The position numbers and the translations under genes were made by a program. From Arcobacter caeni (GTDB lineage: Bacteria > Campylobacterota > Campylobacteria > Campylobacterales > Arcobacteraceae), in assembly GCF_003063245.1 (NCBI RefSeq), contig NZ_MUXE01000004.1, positions 62,001-126,000 of the forward strand: 64,000 nucleotides of DNA, in the 5' to 3' direction. Within the stretch, counting starts at the first letter, position 1, and each line of letters starts with the position of its first letter. Of this stretch, positions 43,115-53,808 are shown in pieces. The notes under the pieces are model-generated. The model did no database searches and was not told the DNA's origin. It saw nothing but the letters and a program-made list of their open reading frames with translations.

Positions 43115-44447
43115 TTATTCATTATTTGAAAAATATGATAAAGAGTATTTTGTAAAAAATAGAATTTTACCACTTTTTGAGAATGAAATAAGCATAAAAA
43201 TCGCTATTTGTAAAAGTTCAAAATTAGAAACTATAAAAAATGATTTTAATAAAATGATTAGTTTTCTTGAGATTGAAGAGTTAGAACTTCTTTTTATGTT
43301 AAGTCATATTGAGGAAAAATGTTTATTATATTCTTGGGCTTTAAAAGCAATTTCTCAAAATTCTCTTGAAAAATATATAGATAAATTTTTGCAAGAATTA
43401 TTATCTTTTTCTATAAACTCAAGAGCAAGTGATATTCATATAGAACAATATAAAGATGTAGTTTTATTTAAATTTAGAATTGATGGACGATTAAAAACTT
43501 TTTTTACTTTTAATAGTGAGTTTTTTAAACTAATTTCATCATATATAAAATTGATTTCTACTTTAGATATGACGCAGATTCGTTTGCCACAAGATGGAAG
43601 ATTTGCTTTAAATATAGAAGATAAAAAGTATGATTTTAGAGTTTCAACAATGCCAACACTTGAAGCTGAATCAATAGTTTTAAGAATTTTGGATAATAAA
43701 AATATTAATAAAAATCTTCAAACTTTAGGAATATCTTCAAATTTATTTGAGATTTTAATCCAAGCATTAAAATTAACCCAGGGGTTGATTTTAATTTCAG
43801 GACCTACAGGAAGTGGAAAAACTACAACTTTATATTCAATTTTACAAGAGTTAAATTGTGAAGAAAAAAAGATAATTACCGTTGAAGACCCAATAGAGTA
43901 TAAAATTGATTCAATTTGTCAAATTCCCATAAATAATAAAATAGGTCTTAGTTTTGAATTGGTGCTAAAAAATATTTTAAGACAAGATCCTGACATTATT
44001 TTTATAGGAGAAATTAGGGATAAATTTTCTTTAGATATTGCATTACAAGCTTCATTAACAGGACATTTAGTGATTGCCAGTATTCATGCAAATAACGCAA
44101 TAGAAACGATTTTAAGGCTTATAGATTTACAAGCTGATCCATTTTTAATTTCAAGTACTTTAAAGCTTGTGATGGCTCAACGATTGGTTTTAAATTATTG
44201 TAATTTTTGTGCTTCACAAGGATGTCCAAAGTGTAATTATACAAAATATTATGATAGAACAATAATTGCTGAGATTTTAAAAGTAGATGAAAAAATATCC
44301 TCAATGATATTTAAAAAATCAGATATAAATGAAATAAAAGATTATCTAGAAAAAATAAATTTCAAGACAATAATTGACGATGGAAAACAAAAAGTAAAAC
44401 AAAACCAAACCTCTTTAGAAGAAGTTTACAAAGTTGCTAGTTTTTGA
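43086..44447 (+). CDS. ctsE: GspE/PilB-type secretion ATPase (CtsE-like)
   Basis: 453 residues. Walker A is I-S-G-P-T-G-S-G-K-T-T-T near residue 240. The Asp box (I-T-V-E-D-P-I-E-Y), Walker B (D-P-D-I-I-F-I-G-E-I-R-D) and His box (L-T-G-H-L-V-I-A-S-I-H-A-N) follow, then a C-x2-C...C-x2-C zinc element (C-N-F-C, C-P-K-C). It powers assembly of the pseudopilus used for DNA uptake or secretion. The position before a GspF homologue and the campylobacterotal background support the ctsE name, but a T2SS-like role is possible. Confidence 0.85.
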   Translation: MKTILKTLIDYSLFEKYDKEYFVKNRILPLFENEISIKIAICKSSKLETIKNDFNKMISFLEIEELELLFMLSHIEEKCLLYSWALKAISQNSLEKYIDKFLQELLSFSINSRASDIHIEQYKDVVLFKFRIDGRLKTFFTFNSEFFKLISSYIKLISTLDMTQIRLPQDGRFALNIEDKKYDFRVSTMPTLEAESIVLRILDNKNINKNLQTLGISSNLFEILIQALKLTQGLILISGPTGSGKTTTLYSILQELNCEEKKIITVEDPIEYKIDSICQIPINNKIGLSFELVLKNILRQDPDIIFIGEIRDKFSLDIALQASLTGHLVIASIHANNAIETILRLIDLQADPFLISSTLKLVMAQRLVLNYCNFCASQGCPKCNYTKYYDRTIIAEILKVDEKISSMIFKKSDINEIKDYLEKINFKTIIDDGKQKVKQNQTSLEEVYKVASF

Positions 44448-45637
44448 TGAAAAAATATAAAATAAAATATCAAGATAAAAATGAAATAAAAGAGTTGATT
44501 TTTGAAACAAAAAATTTATCAAATAAAAAATTACCTTCAAATATTATTGAAATAAAAGAGTATAAAAACTATTTTGATTTTACATTATTAAAAAAAAGAA
44601 GAATAAATGATAAAAAACTAAATCTACTTTTTTATGAATTAAATTTGATGTTACAAGCAAATATAAATCTTAGTGATGCTCTTGATATTTTGATTAAAAA
44701 TAAAAAAGATAAAAATATTATTGCTTTTTTAGAAGTTATTAAATATAGTTTTTCAAATGCAAAACCAATAGAAAGAAATCTAGATGAATTTTATATAAAT
44801 AATTTAGTTATATCATTTTTAAAAATATCGCAAAATAATGGAAATATCGCTTTAAATATCAAAGCTTTAAGTAATTTATTACTTGAAAATTATGAGATAA
44901 AAAAAGCATTTATAAAAGCTATTTCGTATCCAATACTTTTGATTATAAGTTTTATTTTATCTTTAATATCAATTTTCCTTTTTGTTATTCCAAAGTTTAA
45001 AATGATTTTTAGTCAAACTTCTACAGAACTTCCCTTAGCTACAAAAATATTATTAAAAACACAGTATATTTTAGAAAATTATTTCCTAGGAATAGTTTTG
45101 TTTTTTTGCTCTTTAATGATTCTTTTTTTCTATTTATATAAATATCATGAAAAGTTTAGTTATTTTATAGACAAGTTTTTAATAGTGAAATTATTTTTAA
45201 TAAAAGAAATTTATTTAAATATGCAACTTTATAAACTCTTTCTAGTAATTGATATTATGTTGAAATCAAATTATGAATTTTACAAAGCTTTCATTTCTTC
45301 AAGAATTTTATTAAAAAACAAATATCTATTAGATAAAATGTATCTAATTGATAATTTATTACAAAATGGAAAAAGTATCAATGACTCTTTTTTTAAAACA
45401 CAAATATTTGATGATATTGTTTTGAATCTGATAAATACAGGAGAAGTTTCAAACTCTTTGTGTATTACGATAGAGGAAATAAAAAAGATTTATAAAAATA
45501 GATTTAATGATAAAATGAATTTGCTAACATCATTAATACAACCCATATTTTTAATTGTTATTATGGGATTAATACTTTGGATTGTATTAGCGATTTTTAT
45601 GCCGATATGGGATATGGGAAATATGATAAAAGTTTGA
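44447..45637 (+). CDS. ctsF: GspF/PilC-type platform protein (CtsF-like)
   Basis: 396 residues with the two repeated GspF helical domains and three membrane helices (about 168-190, 213-235 and near the C-terminus). L-L-F-Y-E-L-N-L-M-L-Q-A-N-I-N-L-S-D-A-L and the matching motif T-G-E-V-S-N-S-L are typical. The ATG at 44447 overlaps the ATPase stop (TGATG). It forms the inner-membrane platform on which the ATPase acts. Confidence 0.85.
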   Translation: MKKYKIKYQDKNEIKELIFETKNLSNKKLPSNIIEIKEYKNYFDFTLLKKRRINDKKLNLLFYELNLMLQANINLSDALDILIKNKKDKNIIAFLEVIKYSFSNAKPIERNLDEFYINNLVISFLKISQNNGNIALNIKALSNLLLENYEIKKAFIKAISYPILLIISFILSLISIFLFVIPKFKMIFSQTSTELPLATKILLKTQYILENYFLGIVLFFCSLMILFFYLYKYHEKFSYFIDKFLIVKLFLIKEIYLNMQLYKLFLVIDIMLKSNYEFYKAFISSRILLKNKYLLDKMYLIDNLLQNGKSINDSFFKTQIFDDIVLNLINTGEVSNSLCITIEEIKKIYKNRFNDKMNLLTSLIQPIFLIVIMGLILWIVLAIFMPIWDMGNMIKV

Positions 45638-45650
45638 AAAGGAGGTTACT

Positions 45651-46613
45651 TTGATTAGCTGTTATATCAAAAAAGGAAATAAACTTAATGTTCTTGAGGG
45701 AGTAGAATCTCTTGAAAGTTTTGAAAGCAACGATGATAAAAATAGTGTAATTTGGATTGATATGCTACTTCCAAATATTGAAGAGATTAGAGCAGTTGAA
45801 AATATGTTTGATATGAAATTTCCAACAAAACAAGAGAGTGAAGAAATTGAGCTGAGTTCTAGATATTGGGAAGAGAATAATAGAATAGAAATAAATAGTT
45901 ATTTTTTGATAAATGACAATAATTCAGCTTTTAATGAAACGGTATCTTTTATTTTACAAGGAAATCTTTTAATATCAGTAAGATATAAAAAGTTACAAAG
46001 TTTTAATACATTTACAAAAAAACTTTTAATTTCGCCAAGAGAGTTTAAAACAGGATATTCAATTTTTTGCCAAATTATTGATATTAGAATTGATGCAGAT
46101 GCTGATACTATTGAGAATTTATCAAAAGAGATAACAAAAATCAGAAAACATGTATTTACAGATTATTCAAATGATGATGAGGAAATACTTGAAAAAATCT
46201 CTACATTTGAAGATTTAAATATGAAAATTAGAGAGAACTTAACTGATAAACAAAGAATATTAAATTCACTTTTAAAGTCACAAAAATTTGTGGACGATAA
46301 ACATGAGTTACCAATTATGTTAAAAGATATTAAGTCATTAATTGATCATACTAATTTTAATTTTGAAAGATTAGATTATTTACAAAATATTTTTATTGGT
46401 ATTTTGAGTATTGAACAAAATAAAGTTATAAAAATATTTACAATTGTAAATGTAATTTTTCTTCCACCAACGCTAATTGCTAGTATTTATGGCATGAACT
46501 TTGATTTTATACCTGAATTACATTGGGAATATGGATATATAATATCTATTGTGCTTATGGTAATTTCATCAATTACGCCAATTTTGATTTTTAAGAAAAA
46601 GGGTTGGATTTAA
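45651..46613 (+). CDS. corA: CorA-family magnesium transporter
   Basis: 320 residues with a long cytoplasmic N-terminal domain and two C-terminal membrane helices. The signature Y-G-M-N-F lies at the end of the first helix, followed by an acidic P-E-L-H-W-E loop. The TTG start is supported by a strong AAAAGGAGG five bases upstream. It transports divalent cations (Mg2+, Co2+, Ni2+). It probably has its own transcript, though only 13 bases separate it from ctsF. Confidence 0.93.
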   Translation: MISCYIKKGNKLNVLEGVESLESFESNDDKNSVIWIDMLLPNIEEIRAVENMFDMKFPTKQESEEIELSSRYWEENNRIEINSYFLINDNNSAFNETVSFILQGNLLISVRYKKLQSFNTFTKKLLISPREFKTGYSIFCQIIDIRIDADADTIENLSKEITKIRKHVFTDYSNDDEEILEKISTFEDLNMKIRENLTDKQRILNSLLKSQKFVDDKHELPIMLKDIKSLIDHTNFNFERLDYLQNIFIGILSIEQNKVIKIFTIVNVIFLPPTLIASIYGMNFDFIPELHWEYGYIISIVLMVISSITPILIFKKKGWI

Positions 46614-46655
46614 TATTAAAAGTTATATAAAAAAATTTTAAAGGAAAAATATTTT

Positions 46656-47228
46656 ATGAGTAATGAAATAGAATTTGAAAATGCTATAAAAAAGATTTTA
46701 GAGCATATTGGAGAGGATGTAACAAGAGAAGGTTTAATTGATACTCCCAAAAGAGTAAGAAAAGCTTATGAGTTTATGTGTAGTGGTTATAATCAAGACC
46801 CAAAAGAGATTCTTGAAAAAGCTCTTTTTACTTCAACAAATGATGAAATGGTAGTTGTAAAAGATATAGAATTTTATTCTCAATGTGAACATCATATGTT
46901 ACCAATAATAGGAAAAGTTCATGTGGCTTATATTCCTAATGGAAAAGTAGTTGGGCTTTCAAAAATCCCAAGAGTTGTGGATGTTTTTGCTCGAAGATTA
47001 CAAATTCAAGAGCAGTTAACTGAACAAATTTGTGATGCTTTAAATGAACATTTAAAACCAAAAGGTGTAGCTGTTATGATTGATGCTAGACATATGTGTA
47101 TGGAAATGAGAGGGGTTGAAAAGATTTGTTCTACAACAGTTACTTCTGCACTTAGAGGGTTATTTAAGTCAAACAAAAAAACTAAAGATGAGTTTTTATC
47201 AATAGTTGCTCCATCACTTCATAAATAA
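46656..47228 (+). CDS. folE: GTP cyclohydrolase I
   Basis: 190 residues of the type I enzyme. Zinc ligands are C in S-Q-C-E-H-H and in [18 protein letters not shown] and [12 protein letters not shown] are conserved. It converts GTP to dihydroneopterin triphosphate for folate and related pterins. AAAGGAAAA lies before the ATG. It ends in a strong bidirectional hairpin. Confidence 0.97.
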   Translation: MSNEIEFENAIKKILEHIGEDVTREGLIDTPKRVRKAYEFMCSGYNQDPKEILEKALFTSTNDEMVVVKDIEFYSQCEHHMLPIIGKVHVAYIPNGKVVGLSKIPRVVDVFARRLQIQEQLTEQICDALNEHLKPKGVAVMIDARHMCMEMRGVEKICSTTVTSALRGLFKSNKKTKDEFLSIVAPSLHK

Positions 47229-47256
47229 ATCAATAGAATTTTTCTATTGATTTATT
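47224..47256. terminator. bidirectional terminator between folE and the M23 peptidase gene
   Basis: A perfect 15-bp stem (47224-47238 with 47242-47256) has a three-base loop and A/T runs on both sides. It overlaps the folE stop and lies three bases from the end of the convergent gene, so it can serve both. Confidence 0.8.
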
Positions 47257-47258
47257 AT

Positions 47259-48446
47259 TTAAAAAATATTAATTTCACTTTTATCAGTAGTTCTTTCTAA
47301 TCTTGTAGGAATCTTTTTATTTTCTTTTTTAAGTTCATTATCAATTTTTTGTTGATAGTTTTTACTAATTGCTAAAAAGGCAACTCTTTCTTTATTATCT
47401 AATCCATCATTACTTGGTTTATTAATAACCGTAAGAGGATCAATTGCTGTTCCATTTTTATATAAACCTAAGTGTAAATGTGGACCTGAACTTAATCCTG
47501 TATTTCCAACATATCCTATTAATTCACCTTTTTTAATATTTATACCTTGTTTAACACTTTTTGCAAAATCACTTTGATGGGCGTATAGCGTTTTATAGCC
47601 ATTATTATGATTTATAATTGTGGTTTTTCCATAACCACCTTTTATTCCAAGAAATTCTATTTTTCCATCTGCTGCTGCGTATATTGTTCTTCCAACAGGT
47701 GCTGAGAAATCTGTTCCTAAATGGGCTCTATATCTTTGTAAAATAGGATGCCATCGTTTATTTGTAAATTCACTTGATATTCTAGTGTAACTTATAGGAA
47801 CTTGAAAAAAATAAGATTTTGTAAATCCTGTACCTTTTTCATCATAATATTTGTCATCTTTTGGGTTTTTAAATCTGAAATAAGAAGTTCCATCTATTTG
47901 TACCATTGCAGCTTTTAAATCAGGCATTCCAAGTGGTCGTCCAAGATAAGCTTTTTGAGAATACTCTAAGGCAATAAAATCACCCTTTTGCATTTTCCTA
48001 AAATTTACACCTTCTGTAAAAATTGATTTTAAAAGAGCTGCTAAAGTTACATCACCTGTTGCTTTTGAAATATCATAAGATACGGATTCTGTAATCTCAA
48101 TAGCCACTGTTTCTGTATATTCTGTGTAATTTATAGGTAACGTTTGAAATTGATATTTATTGTTACTATCTTTATAAATATGTAGTTGTATATCATCTGA
48201 AACTGGTATTAAAACTTGATTCAATTTGCCATCATCATCCGTATATAAATAGAATCTTCTATCGGCTGTTATCTCAGAACACAACTCTTGATCCTCTTTT
48301 TCTAAATCAAAATATAATTTTTGAGGAATAGAATATTTTTCTAAAAAAGTTAAAAAAGTCTCACCTCTTGACCAATTTAGCTCTTCTACTTGTGCTGAAT
48401 ATAAGAAATTAAAAAAAATAATAATTGATAAAAAAATTCTTCTCAT
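47259..48446 (-). CDS. M23 metallopeptidase, Csd3/Pgp3-like peptidoglycan hydrolase
   Basis: 395 residues. A signal peptide (1-18) leads into an N-terminal regulatory region. The C-terminal LytM/M23 domain has zinc motifs H-L-G-T-D near residue 243 and H-L-H-L-G near 325. The size and architecture match the Csd3/HdpA (Helicobacter) and Pgp3 (Campylobacter) D,D-endo/carboxypeptidases that trim peptide crosslinks and shape curved or helical cells. The divergent neighbour is a Csd6/Pgp2-like enzyme from the same pathway, which supports this. Confidence 0.88.
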   Translation of the reverse strand: MRRIFLSIIIFFNFLYSAQVEELNWSRGETFLTFLEKYSIPQKLYFDLEKEDQELCSEITADRRFYLYTDDDGKLNQVLIPVSDDIQLHIYKDSNNKYQFQTLPINYTEYTETVAIEITESVSYDISKATGDVTLAALLKSIFTEGVNFRKMQKGDFIALEYSQKAYLGRPLGMPDLKAAMVQIDGTSYFRFKNPKDDKYYDEKGTGFTKSYFFQVPISYTRISSEFTNKRWHPILQRYRAHLGTDFSAPVGRTIYAAADGKIEFLGIKGGYGKTTIINHNNGYKTLYAHQSDFAKSVKQGINIKKGELIGYVGNTGLSSGPHLHLGLYKNGTAIDPLTVINKPSNDGLDNKERVAFLAISKNYQQKIDNELKKENKKIPTRLERTTDKSEINIF

Positions 48447-48525
48447 TGTTTATCCACTTTTTTATTTAATAATTAGGGCAAACATTATACAATGCAAGAA
48501 CTTAAAGATTAACATGGAGGAATAT

Positions 48526-49485
48526 TTGTTTAGATTTATAATTTTTTTATTACTTGCCTTTAATATGTATGCTGCTGACCTAGTAACATTATATAGATAT
48601 GAGGGAATTAATTCTGTCGAAAAAGAGATAGAAAATAAGTTAAAAGATGCTACATATTGGCAGGAATACTTAAAAGACAAAAATGTAGATTTTGGTTATT
48701 ATGAATTTAAAAAATATGTACTTGTTACACAAAAAAATCAATCTGAGATAGCTGTTTACCAAAAAGTAGATAATGATTATAGGTTATTATCAAAAAATAG
48801 TGTAATAGTTGGTGAAAATAAAGGTGATAAGTATACAGAAGGTGATAAAAAAACACCAGAGGGTGCTTATGAATTAGTTCAAAAAAGGGTTGGACTAGAT
48901 AGTTTTTATGGACCTTTTGCCCTTGTAACTTCTTATCCAAATATTTTTGATCAAAGTTTAGATAAAAAAGGTTCTGGAATTTGGATTCATGGAATGCCTC
49001 TTTATTCAGGTAGAGAAAATTTTACGAAAGGCTGTATCGCTCTTAATAATAGTGAACTTGAAAATTTAGAAAAAAGTATAGATTTAAATAAATCAATTTT
49101 ATTAACTTATGGAGATGATTTTAAAAAAGCAACAAAAGAAGAAATGGCATTGGTTTTAAGTAGTATTTATAAATGGAAAGATGCTTGGAAAACTTCTGAT
49201 ATAGATGGATATTTGTCTTTTTATTCTAATAATTTTAAAAGATCAAATAAAACAGATTTTAATCTTTTTAAAGAACAAAAAAAATCAGTGTTTGCTAAAA
49301 AAGAACAAAAAACAATTAAATTTATAAATATAGACCTTTCTCCTTATCCAAATTCATTGGGGAAAAATATGTTTAAGGTTTTAATGGATGAAGAATATAC
49401 AAGTCCAAGTGTAAAATTTAATGGAAAAAAAGAGTTATTTTTAGAAATAGCAAATAATCAAGTAAAAATTCTATCAGAGGATTAA
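48526..49485 (+). CDS. YkuD-family L,D-carboxypeptidase, Csd6/Pgp2-like
   Basis: About 319 residues. The YkuD catalytic motif H-G-M-P...K-G-C-I-A-L-N-N lies near residues 160-180 (H and C present). The C-terminal 110 residues look like the NTF2-like pocket domain known in Csd6 and Pgp2. The start is probably TTG at 48526, because TGGAGGA overlaps the upstream ATG at 48514. From the TTG, a clean signal peptide (F-R-F-I-I-F-L-L-L-A-F-N-M-Y-A-A) results. It trims tetrapeptides to tripeptides in the periplasm and affects cell curvature. Confidence 0.88.
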   Translation: MFRFIIFLLLAFNMYAADLVTLYRYEGINSVEKEIENKLKDATYWQEYLKDKNVDFGYYEFKKYVLVTQKNQSEIAVYQKVDNDYRLLSKNSVIVGENKGDKYTEGDKKTPEGAYELVQKRVGLDSFYGPFALVTSYPNIFDQSLDKKGSGIWIHGMPLYSGRENFTKGCIALNNSELENLEKSIDLNKSILLTYGDDFKKATKEEMALVLSSIYKWKDAWKTSDIDGYLSFYSNNFKRSNKTDFNLFKEQKKSVFAKKEQKTIKFINIDLSPYPNSLGKNMFKVLMDEEYTSPSVKFNGKKELFLEIANNQVKILSED

Positions 49486-49549
49486 AATAAAATTTAACTC
49501 TTTTTAGATATAATCGCCTTAATTTAACAACCATATTTTAAGGCGAAAG

Positions 49550-51763
49550 ATGCAAAAACAAGAGATGAAACTTCAAGAGATAGCACTTGCTCATTCTTTA
49601 ACACTTGAAGAATTTGAAAATATCAAAAAAATTTTAGGAAGAGAACCAAACTATGTAGAAATTGGTATCTTCTCTGCAATGTGGTCTGAGCATTGCTCAT
49701 ATAAATCAAGTAAAAAGTATTTAAGTGGTTTTCCTACAAAAGCTCCTTGGGTTATTCAAGGTCCTGGTGAAAATGCTGGTGTTATCGACATTGGTGATGG
49801 ATATGCTGCTGTATTTAAAATGGAATCACACAATCATCCAAGTTTTATTGAACCTTATCAAGGTGCTGCAACTGGAGTTGGGGGAATTTTAAGAGATGTA
49901 TTTACAATGGGTGCTAGACCTATTGCAAATATGAATTCTATTAGATTTGCTTCAATCGAGGGAGATAGTGAAACTGCAAAAAAACACAGATTTCTTTTAA
50001 GAGGTGTTGTGGCTGGTATTGGTGGATATGGTAATTGTATGGGAGTTCCAACAATTGGTGGAGAAACTACTTTTGAAGAGTGTTATGCTGGAAATAATCT
50101 TGTAAATGCATTTACAATTGGACTTGCAAAATCTGATGAAATTTTCTTAGGAAAAGCAGAGGGTTTAGGAAATCCTGTAATGTATGTAGGTTCTAAAACT
50201 GGTCGTGATGGATTAGGTGGTGCTGTTATGTCAAGTGCTGCATTTACAGAAGATTCTGAATCAAAAAGACCAACTGTTCAAGTTGGAGATCCATTTACTG
50301 AAAAATTACTTTTAGAAGCTTGTTTAGAACTATTTAAAGCTGATTTAATTATTGGTATTCAAGATATGGGTGCTGCTGGACTTACTTCATCTTCATTTGA
50401 AATGGCAGGAAGATCTGGTTCTGGAATGATTATGCATTTAGATAAAGTTCCAGCACGAGAAGAAGGAATGACTCCTTATGATTTCATGCTTTCAGAATCT
50501 CAAGAAAGAATGCTTATTTGTGCTAAAAAAGGTTGTGAACAAGGTGTTATTGACATCTTTGAGAAATGGGAACTTGATGTTGCTGTTATTGGTGAAGTTA
50601 CAAATACTGGAAATATGGAATTATTTTGGCATGGTGAAAAATGTGCTGAAGTTCCTGTTCAACCAGTTTCTGAACAAGCTCCAATTTTAGATAGACCAAC
50701 TTCAAAACCTGCGTATTTAGATGGAATTGAAAATATCTCTTTAGATAAAGAACTTTCGAATCAAGCTGTTTTTGATGATTTATTTTCAGATATGGAAGTT
50801 GTTGATAAATCTTGGGTTTATTCTCAATATGATTCAATGGTTCAAACAAATACAATCAAAGGTCCAGGTTCTCTTGATGGTTCAAGTATCAGAATCAAAG
50901 AAACAGGGAAAGCTCTTTCTATGAGTGCTGATTGTAATACAAGACTTTGTTATATAAATCCAGAATTAGGAGCAGCAGCAGCTGTTATGGAATCTGGAAG
51001 AAATGTTGCAATGACAGGAGCAGTTCCAAAAGCAATTACAGATTGTTTAAATTTTGGAAATCCTACAAACCCAGAAGTTATGTGGCAATTTGCTGCATCT
51101 TGTGAAGGTATTAAAAGTGCTTGTAGAGCATTAAATACACCTGTAATTGGTGGAAATGTTTCTTTATATAATGAAACAAATGGAGTTGGAGTTTTCCCAA
51201 CACCATCAATTGCAATGGTTGGAATAAATGAAGATGCTAATAAAGTATTACCATCAGCTCTTCAAGAAAATGGAAATATTTTATATCTTTTAGGTGAAAC
51301 AAAATCTGAATTTGGTGCTTCTTTATATATGAAAAAGATGTATGGAAAAGTTGCTGGTGTTCACCCTGAAGTAAACTTTGAAAAAGAATTAGCTTTATGG
51401 AACACTGTAATTGAAGCAAATAAATTAGGTTTATTAAAATCTGCAAAAGATGTAAACATTGGTGGAATTGCAATAAGTGCATCAAAAATGGCAGTTGTGG
51501 GTAATAAAGGAATTGAGATATCAGTATCATTAAATGATTCAAAAGATATTTTCTCTGAGTCTTTAAGTAGAGCAATTGTTGAATTAAGACCTGAAAATTG
51601 TCAAGCATTTGAAAAAGTTGCTAAATCATTTAACATTGAATATACTAAAATCGGTCAAGTTGGTGGTGATAAAATTTCTATAAATGATATTTATAAAGAT
51701 TTAGATAAAGCTAGTTTTGTTTATTTTAATAAATTTAGACAAGTGATTGAACAAGATTTATAA
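49550..51763 (+). CDS. purL: phosphoribosylformylglycinamidine synthase subunit PurL
   Basis: 737 residues of the small (Bacillus-type) Pur[19 protein letters not shown] near residue 37, the ATP-binding K-M-E-S-H-N-H-P-S region and G-A-A-T-G-V-G-G-I are diagnostic. It makes FGAM from FGAR in purine synthesis with separate PurQ and PurS. It is followed by a bidirectional terminator. Confidence 0.97.
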   Translation: MQKQEMKLQEIALAHSLTLEEFENIKKILGREPNYVEIGIFSAMWSEHCSYKSSKKYLSGFPTKAPWVIQGPGENAGVIDIGDGYAAVFKMESHNHPSFIEPYQGAATGVGGILRDVFTMGARPIANMNSIRFASIEGDSETAKKHRFLLRGVVAGIGGYGNCMGVPTIGGETTFEECYAGNNLVNAFTIGLAKSDEIFLGKAEGLGNPVMYVGSKTGRDGLGGAVMSSAAFTEDSESKRPTVQVGDPFTEKLLLEACLELFKADLIIGIQDMGAAGLTSSSFEMAGRSGSGMIMHLDKVPAREEGMTPYDFMLSESQERMLICAKKGCEQGVIDIFEKWELDVAVIGEVTNTGNMELFWHGEKCAEVPVQPVSEQAPILDRPTSKPAYLDGIENISLDKELSNQAVFDDLFSDMEVVDKSWVYSQYDSMVQTNTIKGPGSLDGSSIRIKETGKALSMSADCNTRLCYINPELGAAAAVMESGRNVAMTGAVPKAITDCLNFGNPTNPEVMWQFAASCEGIKSACRALNTPVIGGNVSLYNETNGVGVFPTPSIAMVGINEDANKVLPSALQENGNILYLLGETKSEFGASLYMKKMYGKVAGVHPEVNFEKELALWNTVIEANKLGLLKSAKDVNIGGIAISASKMAVVGNKGIEISVSLNDSKDIFSESLSRAIVELRPENCQAFEKVAKSFNIEYTKIGQVGGDKISINDIYKDLDKASFVYFNKFRQVIEQDL

Positions 51764-51788
51764 TAAAAAGGATTTTTTCCTTTTTATT
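51762..51788. terminator. bidirectional terminator between purL and nosL
   Basis: An 11-bp stem (51762-51772 with 51778-51788) has a T5 loop. The convergent purL and nosL stop codons are both inside or adjacent. A T run follows on the plus strand. Confidence 0.8.
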
Positions 51789-52236
51789 ATTTTTTAGTTT
51801 TTAATATTCTTTTTTTCATTTCTTCATAATTAATAACTTCTAATCCTGATTGTATGTCTTCTTTTTGTTCATGTGCTCCAAAACCATAAGCCATTGGTGT
51901 AACATTCATAGTGTCGTAAAATGCATTTTTTGCATTTATCCATTTTGCAGTTTTTATATCATTTATCCATATTATTGCTTTATCTTGCCAGTCTATATTA
52001 TGATCTTTAAACCATAAAATAGCGCAACCAATATCATCAAAAACTTGAGTTTTGCCGTCCATAGGATTTGTTACTTGTACGGTTTGATTTCTATCACTTA
52101 CAACCATAACACATCTAGCACACATATCTCTATCCCAATGAATTTCTTTAACTTGGGTTGAAACTTTTTTTTCACAAGAACTTAGACTTATTATAATAAA
52201 AATAAAGCTTACTAATTTTATAATATTTGAATACAT
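51787..52236 (-). CDS. nosL: NosL copper chaperone lipoprotein
   Basis: 149 residues. A lipoprotein signal ends in L-S-S-C near residue 21. The copper-binding M-C-A-R-C-V-M motif follows near residue 40, and D-D-I-G-C-A is typical of NosL. It delivers Cu(I) to NosZ for the CuZ cluster together with NosDFY. Last gene of the nosB-to-nosL run. Confidence 0.93.
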   Translation of the reverse strand: MYSNIIKLVSFIFIIISLSSCEKKVSTQVKEIHWDRDMCARCVMVVSDRNQTVQVTNPMDGKTQVFDDIGCAILWFKDHNIDWQDKAIIWINDIKTAKWINAKNAFYDTMNVTPMAYGFGAHEQKEDIQSGLEVINYEEMKKRILKTKK

Positions 52237-52237
52237 C

Positions 52238-52885
52238 TTAATCCTTTTTTACTATTTCATCACTAATGATTTTTCCTAAATCCATATAAACTTGACGATT
52301 AACAATATCTTTAATTTCATCAAGTCTATGAGTAACAAATAATAAAACCTTGTCATCTTCATTTTGCTCTAAAAGTCTATAAAAATCATCTCTAGCTTTT
52401 GGGTCTAAATTAGCTGTTGGTTCATCATAAATTATTATATTGCTCTTTTTTGCTAATGAAATGGCAATTAGCATTTTTTGTTTCATTCCCCCACTTAGTT
52501 TAAAAAATGATTTATTTAAATTTGCTGTAATATCCAATTTCATTTCATTTGCATAATGCATAATAAGTTCTTTATCTACATTTGAACTAGCTTGTATATA
52601 TTGCATTAGTTCATTAAGGCTTAATTTTATTGGAGGTGGAAGTTGAGGAACAAAAGATATATGTTCTAATACTTTAACTCGGTCTTTAATAGGATTTAAT
52701 CCATTTATTAAAACTTCACCACTATTTGGATGATAATATCCTAATATTGAGCGGATAAGTGTAGTTTTTCCCGCACCATTTGGTCCCATAAGTGCAATAT
52801 ATTCATTTTTTTTAAACTCTATATTTACATTATCAAGTGAAATATGTGAAGAGAATTTTTTTGTTAAATTTTTAACTTCAATCAT
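52238..52885 (-). CDS. nosF: NosF ABC transporter ATPase
   Basis: 215 residues. Walker A is G-P-N-G-A-G-K-T-T near residue 34, the signature K-L-S-G-G-M-K-Q-K and Walker B I-I-I-Y-D-E-P-T-A-N-L-D. It works with NosY and NosD in the maturation of NosZ copper centres. Its start overlaps the nosH stop by one base. Its permease partner nosY is 8 kb away at 61079. Confidence 0.93.
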   Translation of the reverse strand: MIEVKNLTKKFSSHISLDNVNIEFKKNEYIALMGPNGAGKTTLIRSILGYYHPNSGEVLINGLNPIKDRVKVLEHISFVPQLPPPIKLSLNELMQYIQASSNVDKELIMHYANEMKLDITANLNKSFFKLSGGMKQKMLIAISLAKKSNIIIYDEPTANLDPKARDDFYRLLEQNEDDKVLLFVTHRLDEIKDIVNRQVYMDLGKIISDEIVKKD

Positions 52886-53790
52886 TATACTAAGCCTTTT
52901 ATTCTAAAGTCAAATTTCAATGCATCTGAATGACAAACATCAATACATCTCCCACAAAGTGTACAATCAGCCCCCGTTACATATTGAGTTTTTATACCTT
53001 TTTCTTTTCTTTCTTCATCATATTTTGCTTTTGTTAAATCCAATACTTGATTTTCAAAACATACATCATGACAAACCATACAATGATCACAATTATCATT
53101 CCATTGAACTCTTAAGGCACTAACTTTCCCAATATAACCGTATGTTGTACCAATTGGACAAAGATATGTACACCAAGCACGGCGTGAAAAAAATACTTCT
53201 ATTAAAAATACTGCAAGAACCCAAACAAGTGCTAAACTCCAGCCATAAGTAATAAATCTACTCATTATTCCAACTACATTAAATGTTTCAAAAACTAAAT
53301 ATCCACTACTAAATGCAAGTATCATAAAAATAAACCAAAATATATGTCTGATTCTATGGTCAAACTTTCTCTCTTTTATGATTTTTTTAGTTACTAAACT
53401 ATTGTGTAGTTTTTCTCCTATTTCACTTAATAATCCATAAGGACAAACCCAAGAACAATAAGTTCTTCCCCCTATAAAAAGATAAAATAATATAACAGTT
53501 ACAGTTCCTATAATTATATTTATAGGTAAATGATAAGTTGCTAAAAACATCTGAATAGTCGTAAATGGGTCAATTAAATGAAAACCTAAAAATCTTGAAC
53601 CATTAAGTGTTCCTTCAAGCGTTTGAATATCTATATGAAATGATAGAAAAAATAATAAATGAATTGAAATTATTATTATCCATCTTTTCATTCTATAAGA
53701 AAACTTATTTTTGCCATCTTTTGTCTTATCAAAAAAAGTTGATATAAAACTTGTATTTTTTATAGTTGCTCTACTATTCCATTTATCCAT
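52885..53790 (-). CDS. nosH: NosH, NapH-like iron-sulfur membrane protein
   Basis: 301 residues with about five membrane helices and two C-x3-C-P motifs (C-S-W-V-C-P-Y-G, C-T-Y-L-C-P-I-G). Two C-terminal 4Fe-4S sites are C-x2-C-x2-C-x3-C type (C-D-H-C-M-V-C and C-T-L-C-G-R-C-I-D-V-C). In Wolinella-type nos clusters NosH with NosG is proposed to carry electrons from menaquinol towards NosZ via NosC1/C2. Confidence 0.9.
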   Translation of the reverse strand: MDKWNSRATIKNTSFISTFFDKTKDGKNKFSYRMKRWIIIISIHLLFFLSFHIDIQTLEGTLNGSRFLGFHLIDPFTTIQMFLATYHLPINIIIGTVTVILFYLFIGGRTYCSWVCPYGLLSEIGEKLHNSLVTKKIIKERKFDHRIRHIFWFIFMILAFSSGYLVFETFNVVGIMSRFITYGWSLALVWVLAVFLIEVFFSRRAWCTYLCPIGTTYGYIGKVSALRVQWNDNCDHCMVCHDVCFENQVLDLTKAKYDEERKEKGIKTQYVTGADCTLCGRCIDVCHSDALKFDFRIKGLV

Positions 53791-53808
53791 TTTATTTTCC
53801 TTTTTTGA

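Noticed and set aside
50478-51608. Additional frames inside purL on both strands
   Set aside because: They lie entirely within a well-conserved purL and have skewed leucine/histidine composition typical of antisense or shifted reading of A/T-rich coding DNA.
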